From positions 458,433 through 522,432 of the forward strand of contig CAJNOI010000047.1 in the NCBI GenBank assembly GCA_905250115.1: a stretch of DNA of 64,000 nt, given 5' to 3'. Source of the stretch: Adineta steineri (Eukaryota; Rotifera; Eurotatoria; Adinetida; Adinetidae). The notes beneath the pieces were generated by a model that did not search any database, was not told the origin of the DNA, and worked only from the letters and a program-made list of their open reading frames with translations. The translations under genes and the position numbers were made by a program. This document shows, piece after piece, positions 48,540 through 61,000 of the stretch (its first letter is position 1; each line of letters starts with the position of its first letter).

Positions 48540-50011
48540 TCAACGAGATTCTTTTTTGATAAAATAGTCAACTGATGAGATAATCTATATTATCTTTGTT
48601 TTAGATGAAAACAAAATGATAGTCAGTATAGATTTTCTCTCTAGTTATATATCTCTCTTTTTCTCTAATTTATTTCTTCCAGAACAACAAAGAGAAAAAT
48701 AGTGTTTTAGGGAAGGTTTAATCGTCGATAAGGCAAAGAAATAATTTCAGATTGACTATAGAATAAAATATATCTTTTATGTGATATTTTTTATTGAATT
48801 TCATTTTCTTCAAATAAACAAAATAGAATTTAATTTCGAAATGATCGTTTTCTTTTTTTTTAATTTTATGGAAAATCAAAGATTTTAGTGAAGAAGAACG
48901 TGATAAAGAGAAAAGAGAATTGATCATAATCTACATAAATCATCGAACGTGTTTTAACTGAAAATAAGATATCAACTATCATCGTCAATAAATGATTGAC
49001 GTCAATGAATAAGTCATGATTAGTTTAATGTTTTCTTGTTATTTGAGTCTGCTAAATAATCTGCTTTGTCAGGACTCATTTTAAATCACGTTCGTTATTT
49101 CTCTACGCAATAAGTAACTATGAGAAAAGATTTCTTCTTTGAACATTTCGATATATTTTTAAATAAGAACTTGTTAGACACATATAAAGTGAAAATATCC
49201 ATTGCGACACAGTAGATTCTTCTAAGAGAAAGCATAAAACTGCCCGAATTCAACTCTAAACTGAACATCTGCAAGGACAACACTTAGATAATCGACGAAT
49301 CTTATCAATTTGAAGCACCAGTTCTATTCAAACATAATTATAGTCACGATACGCAAATCGATAATCTAATATTCTTTACAACCTGACAGGGAAGAGTTTT
49401 CAAGTACGATGAACATCTCTGATTCAGATTGATCTTGAGGGTGTAGGTGTGAGGATGAATTTAAGTATTTTCTGTTTACACTCACACTTCGAAGGAAACT
49501 AGAACGAGATACTCTGAAGTTTCTATAGTATAGAATTAAAAAAATTAGAAATAAATTTTTACTATAATGAAAATTGATAAAACATGGATTATAGCCTCTT
49601 GTTAGGCTCACAGCGCTTTTGATTTACTTCGCATGACCTGTGGCGATCTATATTTTTGTGTTTACCATATCGTACTGAATTTTTGAAAAAATTTAAATTT
49701 CGGAAAACTTTTATAATGTCCAGTTTCTTTTGTACCACTCCGAAATCACATATGAATAAAAGTATATAGAATAAACTAATTAGTTTTTGATATTGTATAA
49801 TTTTCCTAAGAGAGAACTAAATTTTATTCAGCTTATTATCAAAAATACGTACAAAAAGTAAAGAAAAAAAAACATGAAAAAGAAGTTCTTTTTTTTTATA
49901 CAGTAAAATATATAATATTAATTTGTTTAAATAGATTACAGTTTATAATTTTATCTCATCATTCATTCATTAATTAAACACAAGATATAAATAATATCTG
50001 AATACTTCTTT
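48540..50011. other. Intergenic region upstream of the receptor gene
   Basis: About 1.5 kb between the receptor start and the 3' end of the next minus-strand gene. It is AT-rich; open frames near 48718-48927, 49095-49283 and 49366-49611 (-) have no recognisable domain or splice support. It presumably contains the receptor promoter. Confidence 0.4.
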
Positions 50012-52173
50012 TTATTCCGAAGTAACACGTGTTGTTCGTCGATTTGTTGTTGATATCGTTACTTCTTCATTAATCATTGTACCTGCTAGTCGAGTAGAAT
50101 ATCGTGTTTGATAACGAGTTTTAGTTGGATTTTCAACTGGTTGTGGTGGTACAACTAATAATTTAATAAAAAAAATAAAGTAAAATTTTTTCTTTTATTA
50201 ATTATTTACCATTTTGATTATCTTGAAGTAATCGAATCGTTGTTCGACGATTTGTTCGACGTTTATTACTATTTTCAATACTTCCTGTCGGTACAGGTGG
50301 AGGTAATTGTGTAACAACTGGACTTTTAAATGTTCGACTTCTATTAGAAGATGTCGATGTTGATAATACTTCATCAATTGATCTTTTCTCTGTTTTCCTT
50401 ACTGTACTTGGTTGTTCTTCATTTTCACTACATAATAAAAGAATCATTATTTTAAATTTTTTTATAAAAAATACAGAATATCTTACGATTCTTCAGATTG
50501 TATAGGAGATAATTTTGAAGTATCATTTGTAATAAGAATTGTTGGGCGAACATAATCTGATTTCTCAGCATCGAATGTATTATTATTTAATAAAAATGTT
50601 TTTCCTAAACACTTTCGTTCAAGATTATTATCTAAAAATATCAGAATATTTAATCAAGAGCAAAAAATAGATATTTTCATTGTACATACGAATTTTAATT
50701 GGTTCACAAAAACTAACTTTTTCTTGTTTAATTTTAACTTTTTCTTCTAAAGATTTATTAGGCAAAGAAATTTTTTCATGTCGTGATGGATGATCACGAA
50801 TGCGAATTGATTGATCAGCAGTTAATAATAATGGACGATTTGTTTCTTTATTATCAAGTAGAAGACTTTCTTCCATAACTGTATTATCTCCACTATCTGT
50901 TTCTTCTTCTTCGTCTTCTTCTGATGAAAATGGTTTTAATGATGTTTTAACAAATGTTTTATCCGAAATATTTGAAGCTATTGATCTATTATGTTTATTT
51001 TTATCTTCATCATGATTTATTGTTGTTATAAATGGTAAAAGTGAAACAGATAAATCAGGATTAATCATATCTGTCTCCATTTCTGTTTCTTTTTCAATAG
51101 CAGATACATCACGTAATGTCATATGATTTACTGTTTCTTTTTGAGGAGATTGAATTTCTTCTTCCATTAATGTTTGTTCATGAATTGTAGTAGACATATT
51201 CAATTGAGAAGGAGCAATTAATGATGTATCTTGAGATAATTTTGAAGCACGTAAACGAGCTTCTATAAAAATGATATATGATACAATCACAAGTAAGAAT
51301 AGGTAATTAGTAACCGAAATGCTACTGATATTCTTTTTACCCCAAAAGTATTGTTTATTAATTAACTTACTTTTTAATGTTTGAGTAATTAATGGTGTTA
51401 AAGTTCGTGCTTGCTAAATTATAATATGAAAATTAATAGATGGAAATATATTGAATAAAATAGATTTTACCAATAAAATAGATACATCATTTTTATTTTC
51501 TTCTTTCTCTTCATCTTGTTCTACTTCTTCTTCTTCATCTTCTTCCATAATTCGACTAAATTCTGGACTTTGTTTAACAGTTCGAGGTAAACCATTTCCA
51601 CCACCATACGAACGTAAATCGCCCGGTACAACTAATTTTCTACAGAAAAAAAATTAATCATAAAATTTCTATATTTATATTTACTGTTGTAACATAGCAT
51701 GAATTTCTTTCCAATGATCAGCTTCTTCTTGTATACCATCCGATATAATTCGACATTGTTCATGAACAAATGTACGTAAATTTTCCATACGCTAATAAAA
51801 AAAAGTGATTTTTTTTCAAATATTTAAATCTAACATACTGTTTGAAAATAGGCTTCAAGTGATTGTGTTGCTAATTCACTCATATTATCAAGTATTTGTA
51901 ATTTTTCATCATATTTTTGTAAATCATTATTACATCGATTTATTTCATGAAGAATTTCATTATTTTGATTTATAAGAGTTTTTAATTCTACATTTAATTG
52001 AGCTAAAAGAAAATGAATATTTCTTGTAGAATTATTATTCTCGTATAAGAAGACTTACTATTTGCTGCTCGATAAAGACATCGTCGAGCAGCATAACGTA
52101 TTGCTTTTGAATCAATAAAATATTTTTCATTCCAAACAATTGTTAAAATATAAACTGATTTATTCCCGAACAT
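50012..52173 (-). CDS. Unrecognised coiled-coil, acidic and basic-tailed protein
   Basis: Nine exons join in phase to 558 residues: 52173-52059, 52002-51839, 51791-51685, 51639-51471, 51413-51371, 51262-50690, 50631-50487, 50427-50210, 50154-50012. The N-terminal part (MFGNKSVYILTIVWNEKYF...) is followed by a coiled coil (about 40-130, VELKTLINQNNEILHEI to DHWKEIHAMLQQ), an acidic tract (MEEDEEEEVEQDEEKEE), a long Ser/Thr/Glu-rich disordered stretch and a basic C-terminus with Arg/Thr motifs (KRRTNRRTTIRLL, TRYQTRYSTRL). This resembles chromatin or kinetochore scaffolds in general layout, but I recognise no family. An in-frame Met at 52260 gives an alternative start. Only 219 bp separate it from the divergent gene at 52393. 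Confidence 0.75.
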
Positions 52174-52392
52174 GTTTTTTTGTTTAACAAAAACGATATG
52201 AATAAAAGGAATAGATTTTAAAATTCTCTCTTTGTTTTCCCGTCTTTTACATAAACACAAACCAATTCTGATTGTCTCGATACAGAGGTCACTATTTTAC
52301 ATATTTGAAAAACTCCTTAGTCACTTGTTTCTTTGATTTGATTTTTTTTCTATTCCACATTGAAAGAAAAAAAATTATTCCTTCGTCAAACA
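52174..52392. promoter_or_regulatory. Compact divergent promoter
   Basis: About 219 bp separate the start codons of the coiled-coil protein (-) and the GWW-domain protein (+). Both transcripts must initiate in or near this stretch. No specific element is identifiable by eye. Confidence 0.4.
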
Positions 52393-53004
52393 ATGGCTAC
52401 TCATGAAAATATAAATATGAGTTGTACTGTTACGGATGAAACGATCATAGAAGAATTTGATTCTTCATTAATAAATCATAATGAGATTATTTTATTAAAA
52501 GAAAAATTTCATGAAGTTGATGGAGGTGCTCAATTAACAGATAATAACCTTGTAGCAAGATATTGCTTTCGGACTTTATTAAAATACCCAATTATTTATG
52601 GTTATAACCGATATTCATGCGGTACACATTATATTCATTTTCAAATTGAAAAACGTGGTGATTTACGTTGTTTTTTTGGAATTGGTACATCATTGGAAAT
52701 GGTAAATCGAGTTATCACAGTCGAATCAGATAATAAATCTCTTTATGGATGGTGGGGTTTGAATAGTTTTGTTATTAATGGTAAAGTTCAAAGAAGTAAA
52801 GAAAAAAATGATATTAAAAATTACGATGAATTAACATTGATTTTAAAATGTGATCATCAACAAATTGAATTAGAACATCATCGAACTAAACGTTTATTAA
52901 AATTATCTATTGATATAACATTATGTCCATTTCCTTGGAAAATAGTTGTTGAATTACCGACTTATGGTGATTGTGTACGGATTATTCGATCTAGTCATTT
53001 GTAA
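52393..53004 (+). CDS. GWW/CPFPWKI-domain protein (short paralogue)
   Basis: An intronless frame of about 203 residues. The Met of MATHENINM is chosen (context ACAATGG); an upstream in-frame Met at 52360 would add 11 residues. Residues about 40-200 form one domain with FHEVDGG, IIYGYNRYSCGTHYIHFQIEKRGDLRCFFGI, SLYGWWGLNSFVINGK and CPFPWKIVVELPTYGDCVRII. The same domain ends the next gene, so they are tandem paralogues; this copy lacks the B-box and coiled coil. The pattern (G.H.I.F.I...GD....G...S) is SPRY/B30.2-like, as in TRIM proteins, which is inference. Confidence 0.8.
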   Translation: MATHENINMSCTVTDETIIEEFDSSLINHNEIILLKEKFHEVDGGAQLTDNNLVARYCFRTLLKYPIIYGYNRYSCGTHYIHFQIEKRGDLRCFFGIGTSLEMVNRVITVESDNKSLYGWWGLNSFVINGKVQRSKEKNDIKNYDELTLILKCDHQQIELEHHRTKRLLKLSIDITLCPFPWKIVVELPTYGDCVRIIRSSHL

Positions 53005-53520
53005 AAAAATATAAAGAAACGGTCAACAAAAAAGTTTATTCGCGTTAATTAAAATCACACTTGAAAAAAAAGTCTTTGCAATTCATGGTCGTATCAACTT
53101 GATTTTTCTATTAATGAAAATTATGCAATTTTATGTCAAAGTGTTTTATAAAAATAGATAGCATAAATTTTCTCCTTGAAAACATATTCTGTCATTTTTA
53201 AGTGTAAAAAAAAGAGAAATTATTCTATATTTGAAGTAAATATAAACATTAGGTTTCTTTTGTTGCACAGTGACAAGCAAAAATTTCTTTCTCTTACCTT
53301 GTTCTCAACATTTTATTCTTTCTTCTGATACTTCACGAGTAAAAATGAAGTAACTTTACTCTTTCAATATAATCTACATAGACTATTGTATTATTTCTTT
53401 TTTTGCTCATAAGCGTCAACGAGAACATTATAACCACAAAGTTATATGTGGACATATTTTTTTTTGACAAAAGAGAAAAGTGAACTTTGATTCTTCTTTT
53501 TTTTTCGTCTTAGGTTTAAA
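53005..53520. other. Gap between tandem paralogues
   Basis: About 515 bp of AT-rich DNA with no supported gene. It holds the 3' end of the short paralogue and the leader of the long one; a CTTAG at about 53510-53514 just before the ATG could be a splice acceptor. Confidence 0.35.
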
Positions 53521-54780
53521 ATGGCAACAATCACTGTAAAACAACCATGTGCTAAATGTAACAAGGGTGGAGGTGTTACGACATGTAATGGATGTCGACA
53601 AACATATTGTACAAAACATTTTGTTGAACATCGTCTTGAACTTTCACAACAAATGGATGGTATTAATCGAGATCATGATGTACTTCGAGAAGATCTATTG
53701 AAAGAAATTCCAAAACATTCGTTGTTCCTTCGTATTGATACATGGGAACAAGAAGCAATTAGTAAAATTCATCTAGCAGCGGAAACTGCTCGAAATGATC
53801 TACAACAATTACTTAATCGAACAAAAAATGATTTAAAATTATCAATAGAAAAAATGACTGGTGAACTACATTCAAGTCAACAAACAGATGATTATACAGA
53901 AAATGAGCTTAAACAATGGATGGAACAATTGAAGGAATTTCGTAAAAAACTTGATAGTCCATTATCAACTATGACGATTATAAATGATGATGAGATCAAA
54001 TCATCTATTCATCTAATACGAATTTGTGATAAACAACATCAACAATTACGACAACGTTCTTCTACACCTACAATACGAACACCTGATTATCGTACTCAGC
54101 ATGCTAAAGAATCTATTCATTGTTTTATTGAAAAACAACAACGTCCATCAACTCCTACAATTCGAACATGTGATCATCGTACTAATACTACCAAAGATTC
54201 TATGATGGAAAAACAATTACGTTCTTCTACACCTACAATTCGATCATCTGATCATCGTACTAATAGTATAAAAGATTCTATTACAGAAAAATTCAATGAA
54301 ATCGATGGAAAAGCTATATTATCAGAAGATAATCTTGTTGTTACTTGTTGTTTAGCATCAATACTAACTCAACCAATAATTTATGGTCTTAACCAATATT
54401 CATCTGGAAAACATCAAATACGTTTTCGAATTGAAAAAATGGGTGATTTACGTTTATTTTTTGGAATTATTCGTTCATTAGAAAATATTAGTAGATCAGG
54501 TCAAGCTCAAAATAATAATAATAATTCACTTTATGGTTGGTGGGATTTAAATGAAACTATTATAAATGGTAAAATGCAATCAAGTAAATATCGAAATATC
54601 GTAACAACAGGTGATGAAATTACACTAGTGTTAGATTGTGATAATAAACAAATTCAATTACTTCATCATCGAACAAAACGAGTAGCATTATGTTCTATTG
54701 ATCCTGAAAAATGTCCATTTCCATGGAAAATAGTTATTAGATTACAATCTGCTGGTGATTGCATACGTATTCTTCAATAA
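53521..54780 (+). CDS. B-box, coiled-coil, GWW-domain (TRIM-like) protein
   Basis: An intronless frame of 419 residues. Residues about 10-40 (CAKCNKGGGVTTCNGCRQTYC then HFVEHR) form a B-box-type zinc finger. A coiled coil runs about 40-160 (LELSQQMDGINRDHDVLRED..., LQQLLNRTKNDLKLSIEKM). Then come three copies of a 26-29-residue repeat (R-S/P-S-T-P-T-I-R...D-H/Y-R-T), starting at 54055, 54142 and 54220. The C-terminal 160 residues match the neighbouring paralogue: GKHQIRFRIEKMGDLRLFFGI, SLYGWWDLNETIINGK, CPFPWKIVIRLQSAGDCIRIL. The layout is TRIM-like without a RING, so E3 ligase activity is not expected. Such B-box/GWW proteins are, to my knowledge, frequent in bdelloids. Confidence 0.85.
   Translation: MATITVKQPCAKCNKGGGVTTCNGCRQTYCTKHFVEHRLELSQQMDGINRDHDVLREDLLKEIPKHSLFLRIDTWEQEAISKIHLAAETARNDLQQLLNRTKNDLKLSIEKMTGELHSSQQTDDYTENELKQWMEQLKEFRKKLDSPLSTMTIINDDEIKSSIHLIRICDKQHQQLRQRSSTPTIRTPDYRTQHAKESIHCFIEKQQRPSTPTIRTCDHRTNTTKDSMMEKQLRSSTPTIRSSDHRTNSIKDSITEKFNEIDGKAILSEDNLVVTCCLASILTQPIIYGLNQYSSGKHQIRFRIEKMGDLRLFFGIIRSLENISRSGQAQNNNNNSLYGWWDLNETIINGKMQSSKYRNIVTTGDEITLVLDCDNKQIQLLHHRTKRVALCSIDPEKCPFPWKIVIRLQSAGDCIRILQ
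54055..54291 (+). repeat. Three in-frame coding repeats in the B-box protein
   Basis: Units begin at 54055, 54142 and 54220 (spacing 87 and 78 nt) and encode S-T-P-T-I-R followed by D-Y/H-R-T and a K-D/E-S-I/M tail. The unit lies between the coiled coil and the C-terminal domain and is Ser/Thr-Pro-rich, hence probably flexible and perhaps phosphorylated. Confidence 0.8.
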
Positions 54781-55376
54781 AAATAGATTTGTTATTCATT
54801 TCCTATATAAATATAAATAAATATATGAACATATTAATCAGGATGACTTACTTTCAATAGCTGTTAACGCAGGAGGACGGAACTTCAGCCTACGGATTTT
54901 CCGTCCCAGCCCGAAATTCCGGAATTTTGTGGCCCGGGCCGGAAGTCAGAATAAATTTTCTGACTGAATCTTTAATTAATAAACTTCGTAGTGCTCGGCA
55001 GGACGATATCTGACTTTAGGGCTGTGGGCTGAAATTCATGTAACCCATTTAAATCAATGCAACGTATTCCTTATTTCTTGGTTAGGAAATGCGAAATACT
55101 CAAAAGCATTTTGCCAATCTCTCATTCTATATATATGACTATATGAAACTTCTTTTAAGTATATTCTAGCCCGATTGTAGTATTTTATTTTCATTATCAA
55201 AAAAATAACAACCGAAAAAAAAAATTATATATATATATAAATAGAAGACAAGATATTTTCATACCAATTTTCCATGAAAAAAAAAAATTTACTACTTTAT
55301 TGCACAAAATTTTATCATACATTGAAATAGATATTTCTATACATATATAAACAGAAAAAAAAATAAGAATTTTTTT
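54781..55376. other. Convergent gap with a GC-rich patch
   Basis: About 600 bp between two convergent genes. Positions about 54868-55035 are clearly GC-richer than the surroundings and contain GGCCCGGGCC, a GGACGGAA...TTCCGTCC hairpin and repeated CCGGAA motifs. This may be a fragment of a transposable element. The rest is AT-rich 3' UTR-like sequence. Confidence 0.45.
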
Positions 55377-57371
55377 TCAAAATATTCCAGCATGAATTAG
55401 ATTTGTTTGTATAATCATATCCGAGATAGCATCAAAGACAAATTGCATTGCTTCAGTATCTGTTGCACATGTTATATGTGTATATAATTCTCTTTGATGA
55501 CCATTACTTTTTTCACGAGTATCCATTTTTTCAAATTGTTCTTGAATATAACTAAGTGATGGTTCATATGTATTAAGACCTTTAAGAAGGGTAAAAAAAT
55601 ATATTATTTCGTATGATAAAATATTTAAACTAACCGGTATATTCAGGAAAACATATTTTAATAGATGAAAATCGTAGTTTTTCTGCAAATAAATCTTTTT
55701 TATTTAAAAATAATATCATTCCAGCTTGACGAAAAAATCGATTATTACAAATCGATTTAAATAATTGTAAACTTTCCGTCATACGATTCTTAAAAAATCA
55801 TAAAGATGAATATTAAAATAATTATGTGTACAAAATAACATACGATACTATCATCTTCTGCTAATACAAGATCATATTCATTAAGAGCACTAACAAATAT
55901 AACTGCTGTTACACCATCGAAGCAATGTATCCATTTTTTTCGTTCACTTCTTTGACCACCAACATCAACAATTCTAAAATATTTTATTTTATTTTTAAAT
56001 TAATAATAATGAGTTTATACCGAAATTTATGTTTTTTTAATACAAATGCTGTTTCAACAATACCAGTAGTTTTAACACGCGTACGTAAAACATCTTGTTG
56101 AGTGGGAATATAATCCGGTTGAATAAGTCGATCAAGTGAATTTAAATAGCTAAAATTAAAATGATGAAAAATTAGTCTATGCAGATAGGTAAAAACCCTT
56201 TGAATCTAACTACATATATTATTCATAGTAATTGAGAAAATTATGAACCCATTAATAGTTCTTTTATAATCTCTTGTACATTTGCGAACAAACAAATCTA
56301 TCATCTTTGTAATTTATCAACTAGACCGCACTAATAAGATGCAATTATTCCTTTTTTTCTTAATGCCGCTATAGGTCTATCATTGTTAGAACAGTCTGTC
56401 AAATTTTTGGATCTTAACGCCAATGAAAGAAAAAAATAAACAAATAATCGTTTTGTGAGTATAATTAGTTCTAACAAAATAATGAATATAAAAATAAAAA
56501 GGACATCCTATCCGAAATATAGCCTATTGTTATTATCTATCGCTTTGTCATTTTAATATCAATCATTTTCTAGCGAAAGATTAGGAGGTCACATTAGTAT
56601 TTTTATGGTCTTTGACATAGACAAAAAAGGAAATGAAATATATCATACTAAGCAGCTGAATCGTTTAATTGATATTCACGAGATCGTAAAAAACATGCTT
56701 GAATACCATTATCCTTCCATAATGCTCGTATAGCTTTTCCGATATTTTCAGGTAAAATTTCATGATTCGCTTCAATTTGTGCATGGGTAAGTACAAGTTC
56801 AGCATCTTTCTAAAAAATATTCAATAGATTAAAAAAAACAGACATAAATTATTTAAATACTTTTCGATTAGAATCATCAAATGAAATTTGAAGTCGATTC
56901 ATGGCATTCAATAAAGCTAACATAGATTGAATTGTATTCGAATAAATAACCGGTTTAAATCGAAGACATTCTTCAGTAGTATATCCATTCTCATTAAAAA
57001 TTATCCTAAAATGAAATAAATATTTTCTTAAAGTTCAAAATGTCATATTTACTTCATTTGTTTAACAACTGTACTCTTTCCAGATTCTCCAGCACCTAAA
57101 AATAAATTAATAGTAATTAAAAATGAAATAATCTCAATCAAAGCAAAGAAGTAGATTATAGTTTTAAAGCAGCACATACTTCTTGAATTTTAAATAATAA
57201 ACTAAAAAATATCGTTTTTTTTCTCGATTAAAAAAAAAGAATTTTTATTTAATTACCAAGTAAAAGTAATTTTGATTCCGCATTCATTTCCTTTCGCTCA
57301 CGTTCTAATGCTTCATTAATCCTTTTATTAGTTTGTTTCGATGGATCACGAGGTACACAACAGCCCAGCAT
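55377..57371 (-). CDS. Heterotrimeric G-protein alpha subunit
   Basis: Eight exons join in phase to 359 residues: 57371-57257, 57095-57053, 57005-56861, 56809-56649, 56149-56021, 55973-55844, 55788-55635, 55579-55377. All nucleotide motifs are intact: P-loop GAGESGKS (about 39-46), switch [30 protein letters not shown] and [26 protein letters not shown] and the LNDSAAYYLN lead are closest to the Gi/o class. The ends are unusual. It begins MLGCC, so Gly2 for myristoylation is missing although Cys residues for palmitoylation remain. It ends NLIHAGIF, without the Cys four from the end that pertussis toxin modifies. Receptor coupling is therefore hard to predict. Intron 4 is about 500 bp. Confidence 0.93.
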
Positions 57372-58007
57372 GTTTATCTTTTTCGTCTAAATTTTAAATC
57401 GAATATATTTTATTCTCAAACAAAAAGCTTGACATTTCGTTCTTTACTATTGGTTAACCGAATTTCACCAATCAGATACAAATATCTATCTGATTGGTCA
57501 TTTCAATACAGGAAAAAAAAAACAAAATAATAACAACAAAAAGAACGGTACGATTTTTTAAAAGTACAATCATCCATGACGTCTATTAAATGATTCTTAA
57601 TCTATTCTACACTTGACTGCATTAAATCATTAGAACGAGCAGGAGAGAAAAAAAAGTGTACTAAATTAATTTGTATATCGCTATAAATAGTACATACAAA
57701 TGAGTTAATTATATACTTTTTTATTCTAGATTTATCGTCTTTTTTTTAAAATATGTATTTACAAGAAAAAAAAGGAAAAAATTGTTTTGTTTATTTGTCA
57801 ATTATGACGTCAATTGAATATTATAATTGAAATCAAAGTAATTACTTTCTCTTTTTATTACAAACAAAAGTATCAAATGTTGTTTTTATCTATTTAATAA
57901 CTTTTCTTGTTTACCGTAGTGGATTTTTATCTAAAGCAATGCATATTTTACGGATACTTTATAATAGAAAAATTGGAAATATTTATTTTTTTTAGTTATT
58001 ATTAACA
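57372..58007. promoter_or_regulatory. Divergent intergenic region
   Basis: About 640 bp between the starts of the G-alpha (-) and RBR ligase (+) genes. A near-palindrome ATCTATCTGATTGG with CCAATCAGATA lies at about 57468-57499. The rest is AT-rich with no supported coding region. Confidence 0.4.
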
Positions 58008-61000
58008 ATGTTCTCAAAAAGTCGTAAGCAGCAGCAGCAGCATACAACATCAAATAGTACACGTTCATCATTAAAACATACAACTAATAATGATTCATCA
58101 ATTACTTTAACAAAAGATCGTTCATCAATAATAACAATTCCTCTTCCATCACCAACTAATTCAAATTTTCTTTTTCCATCTACCACAACTACTACATCTA
58201 CACAAGTTTCAAGTCAAAGTATGTAAAGAAAAAACTAAAATACGTCATTTAATATGTCTTGTTTAGAATCAACAATGTCAAATAATGGAAATGTTAGTGT
58301 ACGTCGTCGTTTTCTTAATCTTCTTCGTTTTACAGCTAGTCGTCCATCAGCATCCGTTCGTTTCTCTCGTCAGCATAATACATCTATAAAAAATAATTCT
58401 TGTCAATCTTTAAAACAACAAACTTATTCATTAACACCAACATCACCCATTCATGATAATAATTCAATAACATCTTCATCAGCTATAATAAAAGATGATT
58501 TATTTGAATCTGTTGTTGCATCAGCAAATGAACATGTTATTAATATCGTACTATCAACAACAAATCATACAACAACATCATCAAATAATTCACTTGAAAC
58601 ATGTTTATTATGTTATCATGATTATTCATCGGATCAATTTGAACAGTTAACACTATGTTCACATTCATATTGTCGAACATGTTTAAAAAGTTATTTAAAA
58701 TTAGAAATAACCGAAGGACGTATTACACTTAATTGTCCACAAAATGATTGTCCGGAACGTATACATCCAAGTGATATATCACGAATATTACAAAATCATC
58801 CAGATCTTATATCAAAATATGAACAATTTATGGTTCGACGTGTTTTACAATCTATAGCTGATACACGTTGGTGTCCAGCACCGGATTGTGGATTTGCTGT
58901 TATAGCTTCAGGTTATGCATCATGTCCAGAAATTCAATGTTTAAGACCAGGGTGTAATACATCATTTTGTTATCATTGTAAAGCAACATGGCATCCAAAT
59001 AAAACATGTGAAGATGCAGCACGTGAAAAAACATCATCATCGAAACTTCGTTCAGGATCATTTATTAGTCTTGCTTCTGCTCAACAAAGTATGAAATGAA
59101 TTAAATTTTGAAAAAATAATATGATTTTTTTCTTAAAATAGAAGATGAAATCAAAACATGTCCAAGATGTGAAGCATCAATATTGAAAATGGATGATGGT
59201 TCTTGTGTATGTTTAAAAGAAAATTTAATCATTCTTCTTCTAAATTCATCATATTTATTTAGAATCATATGACTTGTCCTATATGTGAAGCTGAATTTTG
59301 TTGGTTATGTGGACGTGAAATCTCGGATCTACATTATCTTAGGTAAACTATTAATCTAATACTTATTCGTGTATGCAATTTCAGCTAAATATTTGAAGAA
59401 ACTATGATCTATTTTCTAGCTACAGTGTGTATATAACGTTATTTCTAAGATTATAATAATTATGTTAGAGTAAAATGACTCATTGACTAACAGTATACTT
59501 AGCTTTGATGAGACAATTAATATCCATACATGTTATTTTCAACTTAAGTAAATATTGTATACTTTAACATGAAGTATGATTAATTAGCTATATTTCAAGT
59601 TATTCAGAATATCTATATTTAGTTTAAATAATAACATTGTATAAATAAATAGAAAATTGATTTATTTTATGTTTTTTTAGTCCATCTGGTTGTACATTTT
59701 GGGGTAAAAAACAATGGAGTAGAAAGAAAGTTATTCTTTGGCAAGTTGCAACATTAATTGGTGCACCAGTTATAATTGCATTAATAGCTGGTGTTGCTAT
59801 ACCTGGTGTTGTTATTGGTGTACCTATATGGGCTGGAAGAAGAATATTTAAAAAATATAATAAACCTGACAATAGTAAAACAAAACGAAATATTCTTGTA
59901 ACATTAGGTGTTTTTGGAAGTATAATTGCATCACCAATAATAGCTGCACTTGCTGTTGGTATTGGAGTTCCTATTCTTCTTGCTTATGTTTATGGAGTAA
60001 GAATTTTTCGTTGTATTTGACAAAAACCAAAATAATTATTGATTTTTAGGTTATTCCAATATCTTTATGTCGTACAGGTGGTTGTGGTGTTGGAACACGT
60101 AATGATATGTTAAATGGTGATAGTCCTAATATAGATAATTTTCTACCATTTTCTCTACGTGAAGTTGCTATTGCAAGAGCGATACTTAATGGTAAAATTA
60201 TTCGAAATACAAAAAGGAAATTATTGAAATTTCTATATTTTTCTTAGATACACAAAGTGTAATGACACATCCAACAATTGGTGGTGATTCAAATAGTTTA
60301 TCAAATAGTGTTGTTCAACTTGTTGATGATCGTAGTAATGAAAGTACAAAAGCATTACCTGGTACAGGTGCTGTATCATTATGTGAAAGTTTAGCACCAT
60401 CAAATCGGTATAATTTCCATGAAAAGAATATATATATATATATTTTTAAATCTTTGTATTTCTATAGTCTTGAAGTTCAAGCTGAAATAAGTGATTGTAA
60501 AAGTTTTGATATTGAAAGTATTACAATCAGTGAAAAATCTTCAAAAACAATGGATAGTCTTAAAGCATTAGCTGGCTCAATAAAGTAAGTTGTTGTTTGA
60601 TAAGACGAAAAAAACATTTTTTCTTCTATGAATAAAAATTGATTAAGAATATTATTTCCGATTTTCTATAGAAAATAAGTATTTACCTCTGCAAGTTGTT
60701 TTACTATATTTTAACTTTTCTTGAATTACAACTAATTTACCTTTGTATAATTAATCTCACTTCGATAAATTATCTTCTATCCTTCCGGAATAAATTTTCA
60801 TCAAATAAATTAATTTAGTCATGCGAAATAAATACGGAAGTTTTGCTTATTATTCTTTCCTATGTGTGTCTGTGTGTGTGTATAAATAGATCTTCTATCT
60901 TTTTTTTCATATTGATTTTTATTTTTATCTAGAGATGCATGTGCTGTACCAAGTATTGGATATAATGATAATATATGTGGTAGTAATGGTGATTCTATTG

